A program made the translations under genes and the position numbers. DNA of 64,000 bases, taken from NCBI GenBank assembly GCA_036267355.1, contig DATAWG010000109.1:1-64000 (forward strand). Reading direction: 5' to 3'. A model generated the notes under the pieces. That model searched no databases, had not been told where the DNA came from, and saw only the letters and a program-made list of their open reading frames with translations. Origin of the DNA: Pirellulales bacterium. GTDB taxonomy: Bacteria > Planctomycetota > Planctomycetia > Pirellulales > DATAWG01. Shown here one piece after another: positions 41,118 to 53,600 of this stretch (positions are counted from its first letter, which is position 1; the number at the start of each line of letters is the position of its first letter).

Positions 41118-41660
41118 AAAACGCGACCGTCAAAACCGGATCTGCACGCCGGCAAGCGGTCCCGTGATGCGAACATCGCCGATTTGCCCTAAGTCGCAGC
41201 CGGTGTCGATCTCTTTGCCGAAACGGCTCTGGGGCAAAGCCCCTGGGAAACCCACCAAAAAGCCGAATACGCGAAAAGTGTCTTTATGAAACTGTGTCGT
41301 CGCGTGTGCGCAGCTTGTATTTTTGTATTTTGGATCCAGTAGGATTTTCCGTGACACCGGAGATTCGGATTGTTAGCATAGCAGGGTAGGGGTCCGGCCG
41401 TGCAATCGGGATCCGACGGGGAGGGCTCGGGTTTCAAGGCCTATTCCCGGGGTTCGTCCGAGCTTTAAAACGCGCGCAAAGGGGGAAATCTTGTCGCGCG
41501 GTTCGCCGGTCGGGATCGCATCACCTGCGATGCTTCCGGCAAATCTGGCCGCGGTCGTCGCAGACATCGATACGGTTTTGGGGCGTTGGCGGAACTGGTG
41601 CATCGTCGCCGCATTTGGTGGCGGTGCGCCCATAAATCTGATTTCGGGAGTTTAGCGCGG
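41118..41660. other. 543-bp region upstream of the giant gene
   Basis: No complete gene is supported. On the minus strand 41130-41243 reads ...LGQIGDVRITGPLAGVQIRF and stops, which resembles the end of an outer membrane protein but has no matching upstream domain. A small GGGGC-AAA-GCCCC hairpin lies near 41232-41245. The last 20 bp carry GGGAG (41646-41650) as the ribosome-binding site for the next gene. Confidence 0.4.
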
Positions 41661-44600
41661 ATGCTTTTTCACACTGATTGTTCGGTTCCCCCGACACTTC
41701 GTAGCGGCTCTTCCATCTCCAAATCGTTCCCCTCGCTCGACTCGCAAATTCCGAGATCAGAATCGCGTTCTCCGCAAATGTGTGGGGGGCAAAGGCCGCA
41801 TCGTCGGCTCCTCGGTGGCTGTCGCGTTTTTTCGCTCGTGGCCTTCGCCCTCGGGTTCTTGGGTGTTTTCCTTCCCGTCGCGGCGCACGCGCAATCGAAC
41901 AGTCCGCTTTATTGGGACGCGGCGGGTGGCACCGGCACATGGAGCTCGGCCGCGACGAATTGGGTCAACTCCGACGGCAGTCCCGCGTCGGCAGATCCGA
42001 CGACGACCAACGATGCCGTCTTCAACTACTCAGGCTTGGCAGCCGCGAATGAAACGGTGTCGCTCAGTTCCCTGCAATCGGTGCTCGGGCTGTATTTCAC
42101 CAACACCGATACCACGTTGCTGGAAAGTGCGACCACCGCGGAAAGCCTGACGATCGGCAACGGCACCAGCGGCGACGGCATCAACATCGCCTCGGCGGCC
42201 GGCGCTGTCACCATCGGCTCGACGACGGCTGCGAATTCTCTGCCGATTATCATCGCCGACAGTCAGACCTGGACGAACAACTCGACCGCCACCACCGGGC
42301 TGACGGTGGTCAATGGCATTTCGGATACCACCGCCTCCACGCTCACATTCGCCGGCACCGGCAGCACGACCGTCAGCGGCGTCATCTCCAACGGCCCGGG
42401 CCTGGCCCTAATTCAGGCCGGCGCCGGCATATTGTCGCTGAACGCCAGCAATTCATTTGCGGGCCTGACGATCCAAGCCGGCACGGTCAATCTGGGAACC
42501 GTCGGGGCCCAAGGGGCCGGCACGATCACGATCGGCACCACGACCACGAATGCCACGCTCAACGTGGCCGGCATCGGCTCGGGCGCAAATGGGACGTATA
42601 CCGGCGCGATTGCCGTCGGCGGCTCCGGCATCGACACTCTCAGCGCTACCGCCTTCAACCCCGTGTTCAGCGGCCCGATCACGCTCGGCAACAATCTAAC
42701 GATCGAGTCCAACAACAGTTCGGGCAGCACCATCGGCATCACGGGCGGCATCCTCGGAACCGGCAACGTTACGACCACGGTGCTCGGCGCCAACGCCGCG
42801 TCGACCATTACGCTCAGCGGCAGCCCGATCAACCCGACCGGCAGCTTCATCAACAACGGCAGTGGCACGAGCGGCGTCGTCGTCAGCGCGAGCATCGGAT
42901 CGAACGTCACTGGGCTAACCCAAAGCGGCGCTTCGCCCCTCACGCTCACCGGCAACAACACCTACATTGGCCCCACCACGGTCAGCGCCGGCGCCTTGAC
43001 CGTGTCCGGCGGCGGCACCTTGTCTGGCACAACCGCCCTGTCGGTCAGCGGCGCGACGTTCGATTATTTCCCCAGCGCAGCTGGTCCGTTGACGCTCGGA
43101 AGCGGCTCGACCTTGAGCCTCACCAATAGCACGATCGGGCTTGGCATCGGCGATTCGATCGTCGCCGCAGGTGCGGCCGCGGTTAGCGGCACCAATCGGA
43201 TCAATCTCTCCGGCGCCATTACGCCCGGCAACAGCTACACGCTGCTCAGCGCCGCCGGCGGACTCGCTAGCGGCGGCACGTTTGCCGTCATCGTTAGCGA
43301 CCCGACAAACTACACCTACACCACAAGCACGGGCGGCGGATTGTCGCTGTCGATCAATACGACGGCGGAATCGCAGCTCTCGACCGCCTATTGGACAGGC
43401 GGATTGAGCGGGGCAACCAACGTTTGGGCGTCGTCCAACGGCGCCGCAAGCAACTGGGTCATAACCTCCGGCGGCTCGGCCCAGGGCCAGGTGCCCGGCT
43501 CGGCGACGAGTGTCACGTTTTCGTCCAGCCCGATCGCCACCGCGCCCACGGCGACCGTGCTCGGCGCGAACATGACGATCAACAACCTCACGATCGCCGA
43601 CACCGTGAATGGTCTCGGCTTGACTGGCGACGGCAATACGCTGACGATCACGCCCACATCTTCTAGCACCGGCATCACGATGAACACGGGCGTTCCCGCC
43701 AGCAGCATCGCCGCCAACGTGGCTTTGGGCGCCCCGCAAACCTGGACCAACAATTCCGCCAACCTGCTGACCGTCAGCGGCGTCGTTAGCGGCGGCAGCG
43801 GCAATGGCCTTACGGTCGCCGGCAGCGGCAGCCTAACGCTCTCCGGGGCCAACTCGTATTCCGGGGCCACCACCGTCAACGCCGGCACGCTCGTGCTCTC
43901 CGGCTCGGCCGCCGCCGCCAACAATAGCGCGATCGCGATGGCCAACAGCGCCAACCTGACCTTCTCGGCCGCGACCGGCACCGGTTACACGTTCAACCAG
44001 GCGATCACCGGCACGGCCGGCAATGTGACATTCAATGTCGATGGCAACACCAGCGCCAGCGGCGGCAGCGACGGCACGCACTTCACGCTCAACGACAGCG
44101 GCGGCTTCACCGGCACGATCGTCATCAACACCGGCCTGGTGAGTCCCACCGCCGACACCGTGTTCGGCAATGCCGCGAACGTCGTCGAAATGAATGCCCC
44201 CAACGGCTCGAGCGCCGGCATCGTCACCACTGGCAACGTCACGCTCCCAAGCACGCGCTCGTTTGATCTGACCACGGCCGGCGGCATCGGCGTGTTCCGC
44301 GAATACAGCGGCACCACGCTCATCGTCAACGGCGTCATCAGCGGGCCGGGCACGCTCTACAAGACCGACGGCGGCACGCTCGACCTCGGCGGCGCGAATA
44401 CCTTCACCGGGCCATCGAGCGTCGGCTCCGGAACCATGGATCTGACCAATGCTTTGGCATTGCAAGACAGCACGCTCACCAGCGGCGGCACGACGTTCGA
44501 TTCCTCGGTCACCGCGAATGGAAACGCATTCACGCTCGGCGGCCTCACCGGCAGCACGAATTTCGCCCTGGCCAACAACGCCACCACCCCCGCCGCGGTC

Positions 44601-47600
44601 GCCCTCTCGGTCGGCAACGACAACGCGAGCACGACCTTTTCCGCCGCCCTCACGGGCGCCGGCAGCCTGACAAAAATCGGCACCGGCACGTTCACGCTCT
44701 CCGGCACCGGCAGCTACACAGGCGCGACGAACATCACCGGCGGCGAACTGCTTCTCTCGGGCACCGGCGCGATCAACACCAGCAGCGGAATCACGATCAA
44801 CGGCACCGGCGCCTCATTGATCCAAGCCAGTTCCGTCGCCATCAGCCCGGCCATTACCCTCTCGGCTGGCACGCTCGGCGGCGCCGGAACCGTCGGAACC
44901 GTGAATGTCGCCGATGCCGCGGGGGCGATCCTGCAAGGCGGCAACGGCAGCGGCGGCGTGCTTACCATCGGCAGCCTGAATTTCGCCGGCTCGGCCACCA
45001 TCAATTTGCCCAGCGGCGCGACCTTGCTCGCCACGACGCTGGCCACGCCGAACGCCGGCACGATCACCATCAATGCCAGCGGCTTGAACGGCGGCTTCGC
45101 CAAACTGATCAACTACGGCTCCTACAACGGCGCGAACTCCAGCGACTTCACCGTCGGCGCCATCACGCTCGGCCCGAATCAAGCCGTCGTGAGCGGCGTG
45201 ATCAACAATACGGGGAGCAGTTCCATCGGAGTCGATGTGATGGGCAACATCGAAGGCATCGTCAACTTCGGCGCAGCGAAGACGATTTCCGGCGTGACCG
45301 ACGTCCTCAATGTCGGCAAGGCGGTCGCGGCCTACGACTTCGCCAATTCCACGCAGACGGTCAACGGCGTGACGTTCACCGGCACGACGTACGCCGGCAG
45401 CGGCACCGCACCAACCGGCGTCACGCTGAGCGGCGTTGGCACCAACAACGTCAACGCCTTCAACTCCGGCACCGCGCCCTTCGGCACTTTGAACAGTTCC
45501 TATCTCAACATGCTGATCGGCTCCGATTACGGCGGCAGTTCCGCCGCAACGGTCACGCTCACCAGCCTGACCGCGGGGCATGTTTACGCCACCCAGTTCT
45601 GGGTCAACGACCCGCGCCCTGAATCCGGCCGCGCCGAAGTGCTCACCAGCGCCGGCGGAAACTCGGTCACGCTCTCGTATTCCGCCAACAACGTTGCCGG
45701 CAGTCCGGGCCAGTACAGCATCGGCGGCTTCACGGCAAGCGGAGCTTCCCAAGCGTTCACCATCACGCCCACTTCCGGGGGCACCCCGGCACAAATCAAT
45801 GCCATCCAAGTCCGGGATGTCACCGGCGTCTGGAGCGGGTCTACCAATGGTATCTGGGAAAGCTCCGGCGTCGGTAGCAGCAATCTGAACTTCACCGGCA
45901 ACAACAATTTCTCAACCGTCGAAAGCATTCTCGGCGCCTCGGGCAGCGTCTACTTCGGCGATACCGACGGCTTTGGCAACGCGATCACCAATAGCGCCAT
46001 CACCGTGGGCACCGTCGGCGCCCCCGGCGTTAGCGCCGGCAGCGTCAATTTTCTGAACAATTCGGTCGCCTACTCCCTCACCAACGCCAGCGGAACCACC
46101 GGCATCACGGGCACGACCGCCGTGACGATGGGCGGCTCGGGTACGGTGCGTTTCAACAGCGCCAACACCTACACCGGCGGAACCACGATCAGCGCCGGCA
46201 GCTTGCAATTCGCCCAAACCGCCGCCATGCCCGCCAGCGGCACGGTCGCCGTCGCCAGCGGCGGCACCCTGGCGGTCAACGCCGGCGGATCGGGTGAATT
46301 CACGAATGCCACCTCGGGCGCGGGCTCGATCGGCGGGCTGCTCGGCGGCATCGGCGGCCAAGGGGCTCCGGTCACGTTGGCATCCGGCGCGTATCTGGGC
46401 ATCGACACCACCGACGCCGGTGGCTCGCTCACCTATTCCGGCAATATCACCAATGCCGGCCTGGGGATCGTCAAACTCGGCTCAGGCACGCTCACGCTCT
46501 CCGGCACGAACACATATTCCGGCGGCAACATCGTAAACGGCGGCACGCTTTATATCCCCGTCGGCGGCACTCTCGGCGCGACGACCGGCGCGCTGGCCGT
46601 CAATGGAGCCAGCAGCATTTTGGACCTGGGCACGACCAGCCAAACCGTGGGCGCGGTAACGATCGGCGGCGGCACGATTCAAGACGGCGGCACGCTCACC
46701 GGAACCTCGTTTACCTCGACCGGCGGCACGGTGAACGTTTCCCTGGCCGGCGTGGGCGCGCCGTTGACGCTGAGCTCCGGCACGTTGACGTTGAATGCCG
46801 CGAACACTTATAGCGGCGCCACCGCGGTCAACGCCGGCGTGTTGCAATTGGGGAATGCCGGCGCGGTGCAAAATAGCACCGTCACGGTGACTCCGAACAA
46901 TGGCTTGATCTTCTTGGCCGGCAACGATTCACCCACGCTCGGCGGCTTGGCCGGCGCGGGAAATATCGCCCTGCAAGACACGGCCGGCAGCCCAGCCGCG
47001 GTGACTCTGACTGTCGGCGGCAACAATGCCAGCACGACCTATAGCGGCGTGTTGAGCGGTCCCGGCGGCCTGACCAGAACCGGAACCGGCACCCTAACCC
47101 TCAGCGGCGCGAATACCTACACCGGAGCCACCGCTGTCGCTGGCGGCACGCTCTCGCTTTCGACCGGCTCGCTGGGCAACACCGCAGTGTCGGTGGGCAG
47201 CGGGGCCAATAGCGGGGCGCTGCGGATCAACGGCTCCTATGCCATCGGCACCGCATCGGCGGCCAACGCCAGCCTCGCCATCGGCGGCACAACCGCCGGC
47301 GGCACGCTCAGCTTCTCCAGCAGCGAGACCAGCGTCAGCACGCTCAGCATCCGCAATGCCACCGCCACCACGCCGAACCTCACGCTCGGCGGCAGCACCT
47401 CGGGCGACGCGGTCTTGAACTTCAACTATAGCGCCACCGGAACCGACCAGATCGTCGCGGCAGGCCAGTTGACCGTCAATCCCGGCGGAGCGGTCATCAA
47501 TATCGCGCCGCTGTCCGGCGTCAGCACGCTCGGGGCCGGTCCTTACACCTTGCTCAGCTACGCCGCAGTCAGCAGCGCGCCGACCTCGATCGGATTGGGC

Positions 47601-50600
47601 AACGCACTCCTGCCCAGCGGCGACATCGGATATTTAACCACGACCACCACCAGCGTGTCGCTGAGCGTCGTTGCCGGAGCGACTGGCAACGCCTATTGGG
47701 CCGGCGGCACCGACGGTAACTGGAACACGAATCCCGCGGGAACCACCAACTGGGTGACGACGGCGGGCGGCGGCACTTCGTCCGCCTTGCCCGACAGCAA
47801 TACGAATGTATTCGAAACGGCCACGACCGCCGGAAACCTCACGCAAACGCTCGGCCAGGGCTTCACGGTCAACAGCCTGACGTTCAACAACCCGGCCGGA
47901 GTTTCGATCGCGCCGGGCACGTTTGCCACCGACGGCATCACGATCATGGCCGGCAGCGCCAACGGCAACACTGCAGGCAGCGGTTTGACGGTTCTTTCCA
48001 CCGCGGGCGCCAACACGATCAGTGCCCCGGTGATTCTTGGGGCCGCGCAATCGTGGAGCAACGCCAGCTCCAATCCGCTGACCCTCAGCGGCGGCGTCGT
48101 CACCGGCGGATATACGCTCACGATTGCCGACACGGGCACCGGCGGCACGACGATCGGCGGCTCGATTTCCGGCGCCGGCGGCTTGACGATGAGCGGCAGC
48201 GACACCTTGACGCTCTCCGGCGCGAGCACGTATTCCGGCACGACCACGGTCACCTCCGGAACCTTCAGCTTAGCCTCGACCGGCTCGATCGCATCGAGCG
48301 CCGGCGGCTTTGCCCTCAGCGGCGCGAGCACCATCGCCAATATCAACGGCGCCTACAGCACGACCGGCACGACGGGCACTAGCGCCGTCACGGTGTCGGC
48401 CGGGACGCTCAATGTCGGCTCGACCGGCTCGCTCGCCATCGCAAGCTCGCTCGATGTCACCGCCGGCGGCAATCTGGTCATTTCCGGGAACGTGACGATG
48501 GGCAGCGGCTCGGCCTTCGGAATCGGCTCCGGAATTGGCAGCACGACGGGCACGGTGACGGTCGCCGCCGGCGGCACGCTCAACATCGGCGCCGGAAACG
48601 GCATCACCTTCATCGGCGGCGATTTTCTCAACACCGCCGGCAATGGCCGGAACGGAACTTACGGCGTCGGCACGCTGACGATTAACGGCGGCACGGTGAA
48701 CGTGGCCGCTCCCGGCACTGGCAGCAATGGCCCCGGCGGCCTCGACGCGACCAGTCTTTGGCTCGACCCCTACGGCGACTCGTCCGGTCCCAGCACGATC
48801 AATTTGAATGGGGGCACCCTGATCTCTGCCCGGCCAATCTATGACGGCAGCAACGGCAATTCGGTCGTCAATTTCAACGGCGGCACGTTCGAGCCCACCT
48901 ATACGGCTGCCGCCATGTTCGGTGGAACGATCAATCTCGAAGTGCAAACCGGCGGAGCAATCGTCGATGTGCCGACAGGTCTGAACGTGTTGATCAGCCA
49001 GGGGCTGGTGCACGGCGGCGGCTCGCCCGATGGCGGGCTGACTGTCAACGGCCCGGGCATTCTCACGCTCACCGGCGGAAACAGCTACACCGGCCCCACC
49101 ACCATCAATTCCGGCAGCACGCTGCAGCTCGGCAATCAATCCGCGAGCGGCTCGCTGTCCGGCAGCTCGGCGATCGCCGTCAACGGCACGTTCCTCGTCG
49201 ATCCCAGCACCGGCGGCGTCACGCTCAGCAACACGATCACCGGCAACGGAACTATTACCGTGAACGGTTCGACGGCGTCGGGCCCCTCCTATCTTTCGTT
49301 CACCGGCAACGCGACCGGTTTCACCGGCGCGTGGCTCCTCGAAGCCGGCCGGCTTCAGACCACCGCGGCGAATATCAATCCTGCAAACCAGATCACCGTC
49401 ACCGGCAATGCCACCGTCGGCGGCGAACTCTACCTCGGCACCACCACCACATTCGCCAACCCGATTACGATCAGCGGCATCGGCGCGTTGGAAGCCGTCG
49501 GCAACCTCGGCGCCATTCGGCTTCAGGGCGGGAGCTACGCCGGCCCAATCACGTTGGGCGGCAATGCCCGCATCACCGCCTTTGCCAGCAACGGCACTCT
49601 TTCCGGCCTGATTTCGGGAGCCTACGTCCTGTCGCTCGGCGATCAGAACACCGGCACCAGCGCCGGAACGATCAGCATCACAGGCGCCGACAACACCTAT
49701 AGCGGCGGCACGGTCATCTTCGGCGCCAATATCGGTGCGAATGCCGTCGGTGCGCTGGGCACCGGCCCGATCACGCTTTCCAACGCGACCTCCGACACCG
49801 CCGCCACCGCGCTGACCGAAAGCATCGCCGACGCCCTGACCGGCACTAACTCGCTGACCGTGCAAGCCGGCACGGCAACCTTGAGCCAAACGAACGACTA
49901 CACGGGCGGCAGCACGGTTTCCGGCGGCACGCTCGCCGCCAACGCCGTTGGCGCGCTGGGCACCGGCAATGTGCTCGTCAGCGGCGGCGCACTTACCGAA
50001 TCGATCGGCAGCGCCTTGAACGGCGCGAGTCAAGCGCTTTCGGTCACCAGCGGCACCGCGGCACTCAGCCAAGCGAACAGCTATGCCGGCGGCACGACGA
50101 TTTCCGGCGGCTTGCTCGATATCGGCAACGCCTCCGCCCTCGGAGCCGGCCCCTTCGCGATCAACGGCGGAACGATCGACAACACCAGCGGTGCGGCGAT
50201 GGTCCTCTCCGCCACCGGCGGCACTTCGCTCGGCGGCAATTTCACCTTCACCGGCACGAAGAATCTCGACCTCGGGCCAACCTCCATTACACTCTCCGCC
50301 ACACCGACGATCACCGTCGCCGCCAACACGCTCACCTTCAGCAGCCCCGTCGTGGGCACGGGTTTCGGCCTGACCAAGGCCGGCCCCGGCACGCTCGCGC
50401 TGACTAACGCCGAATCCTACACCGGCCCGACCACGGTCAGCGGCGGCACGCTCTCGCTCGCCGCCGGCTCGCTCGGCGACACGGCGGTCGCGGTCGGCAG
50501 CGGCGCCAGCGGCGGCACCCTGCGGCTCAATGGCAACCCCGCCACCCCGTACACCATCGGCTCCGGCTCCGCGGTCAATGCCAGCCTCACTGTCGGCGGC

Positions 50601-53600
50601 GCCACCGGCATCGGCACGTTGACGTTCTCCAGTTCCGAAGCCAGCCACAGCATTCTGTCGATCACCAACGGCAATACCAGCGCGGCTAACCTCACGCTCG
50701 GCGGCAGCACGTCGGGCGCGGCGGTGTTGAACTTCAACTACGATTCGAGCACTACTGACGAGATCGTTGCCTCGGGCACCCTGGCCGTGAATCCAGGCGG
50801 GGCGGTGATCAATCTCTCGCCGCTGGCCTCCGCGGAATTGGGCGTCGGCACCTATCCCTTGTTCTCCTACAACACCAGCCCGGTGCCGACCGCGATCTCG
50901 CTCGGCTCCTTCACGGCCGAGCCGGGCGAAGCCGGCTATCTGACCAGCACGAGCACCGGCGTTTCGTTGACGATCGTTTCGGCCGCGACTGGCAACGCCT
51001 ATTGGGCCGGCAGCACCGACGACAATTGGAACACGATCAACACCGGCGTCACCAACTGGGTCGATGCCGCCAGCAACGGCAACAACACGGGCCTGCCGGT
51101 CGGCACGACGAATGTCTTCGAAACCGCCGCCGGGGCGGCCCAATTCTCGCAATCGCTGGGTCAAAGCTTCACGATCAACAGCCTCAACTTCAACAGTTTG
51201 TCGGGCATTTCGATCGGCCCTGGCGTCGTCACGACCAATTCGATCACGATCCTGGCCGGCACCGCCAATGGCAACACGGCCGGCAATGGCATCTCGGTCG
51301 CCGCAGGCGCGGGCGCCAATTCGATCTCCGCCGCCATCGTGCTCGGCGCCAGCCAGAACTGGACCAACAACTCGACCAACCCGCTGACGGTAAGCGGCGC
51401 GATCAGCGATGGCGGCAACAACTACGCCCTCACGCTGTCGGGCCAGTTCACGTTCAGCGGTCCGAACAGCTATGGCGGCGGCACGGTCCTCGACGCCGGC
51501 ACGCTGTTGAACATCAATGCCGACGCCGCTTTGGGGGCTGCCCCCGCTTCGCCGACAACGAATCTGACATTCGCGGGCAATAGCACCTTGCAGGCCGGCG
51601 GCACGGTGAGCATGGCCACCAATCGCAACCTATCGATCGGCGCGGGCGTGACCGCCACGATCGATACCAATGGCAGCAACGTCACGATTCCGGGCGTCAT
51701 CAGCGGCGGCGATGGAGTGTCGAATCTCGCCGTCGTCGGCTCGGGAACGCTCACTCTCTCGGGCGCGAACACCTACGCCGGCCCCACCACCGTCAATGCC
51801 GGCACGCTGCAATTGGGCGACGGCACTGCGAGGAACGGCTCGGTCGCGGGCAACATCGCCAACAACGCCGCGCTCGTGTTCGCGAATCCGAATTCGCAAA
51901 CCTACTCGGGCATCATCAGCGGCGGCGGCAATGTAACCAAGACCGGCGCCGGCTATCTGCAACTCACCGGCGCCAACACCAGCACCGGCAGCCTCACCGT
52001 CAACGGCGGCACGCTCAACCTCGTGCAGCAATCGGCGTTCACCGGCACCACCACGATCTCGAGCGGCACGTTGGTGCTCGGCTCGCCGGCGCTGCCGTCG
52101 ATTGCCGGCCTGGCATATCATCTCGACGCCTCGGTCGCCGGCACTCTGAGGCTCAATGGCACGAGCGTGGCGGGCTGGAATGATCTGACCGCCAATGCCG
52201 TCAACTTCACGCAGTCGGCGTCCGGAAGCCAGCCGGCCTATGTCGCCAGTGGCATCAACGGTCTTGGCAGCGTGAGCTTCAACGGCAGCACCAGCCAGCT
52301 CGTCGCCAACCTCGCCGTGACCACTCAGACCGTGTTCATCGTCGATACTCCGGGAGCGACGAACACCGATCTGGCCGGCATCTTCGGCAGCTACAACAAC
52401 GACAACGGCGTGCGGATGTATAGTCCGACGGCATGGCAAAATGGTGCAAGTGGCAACAGCAGCGACTTCACCAACGGCGGGTCGATGTATCTCGATGGCG
52501 TGCAGCAAACCGGCAACGCGAACTTTAGCACGCTCCAGCCGCAACTTCTGGAAGCAGTCAGCTCCGGCGCCAATAGTCTCACTGCCGCCCTGGGCGAATA
52601 CATCAACACCGGCACTTCGGGCACCCGCTTTTTCAACGGCGAGATCGGCGAAGTGCTGGTTTTCAACGGCACGCTTACCGCGGCCCAGCAAGCGCAGGTC
52701 GATGCCTACCTCACCGCGAAATGGCTTACGCCCGACAGTTCATCGGTCACCAGCAACGTGCTTCCGGCAACCAATTCCGTGAATCTTTCCGGCAGCGGCG
52801 CCACGCTCGATTTGGGAACGACGAATCAGACCATCGCCTCGCTCACCGGCGTTTCCGGCAGCGGCGTGAATCTCGAATCGCAAACCCTGACGGTCAACAA
52901 TTCCTCGCCGACGACGTTCGCCGGCGTCATGAGCGGAGCGGGTTCGCTGGTCATGAACGGATCGAGCACGTTCACGCTCACAGGCGCCAATACCTACACC
53001 GGCGGCACCACCATCAGCAACGGCACCCTGCGATTGGGCGACGGCACGGCGAACAACGGCTCGGTCGCCGGCAATATTTCCAACAATGCCACGCTGACCT
53101 TCGCGAATCCGAATCCGCAAACGTATGGCGGAATCATCAGCGGCAACGGCGCCGTGAACAAAACGGGCGCGGGCGCGCTGACCCTCTCGGGCTACAACAC
53201 GAACACCGGCGCTCTGACGGTCAATGGCGGAACGGTCACGCTCACGAACTACCAATCGTATGCCACGACCACGATCCAAAGCGGCACGTTGCTCCTCGGC
53301 GGCGCGGCCCTGCCGGCGATCCCCGGGCTCTCCTACCATCTCGACGCGACGAATGCCAGCAATCTCACCCTCAGCGGCGGAAGTGTGCTCGGATGGGCCG
53401 ATTCGAGTGGCAACGGCGTCAACTTTACGGGCGGCACCTACACGAATTCGGCCGGCAATGCCGTAACGCCGCCAACCTACATCGCCGCCGGCTCCGCCGG
53501 CGCCATCAACGGCCTGGGCACCGTGAATTTCAATGGCACCACGGCCGCGCTCTTCGCCAATCAGTCGGCTACCACCCAGACCGTTTTCATCGTCGACCAG

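Noticed and set aside
41130-41243. Remnant of an outer membrane protein on the minus strand
   Set aside because: The reading LGQIGDVRITGPLAGVQIRF resembles a barrel end, but it is short and has no upstream domain, so it is not annotated as a pseudogene.
48270-51164. Long minus-strand frame of about 960 codons inside the giant gene
   Set aside because: It is antisense to the strong plus-strand gene, is composed of Arg/Ala/Gly-rich sequence produced by the reverse of Ser/Thr/Gly repeats, and has no recognisable domain.
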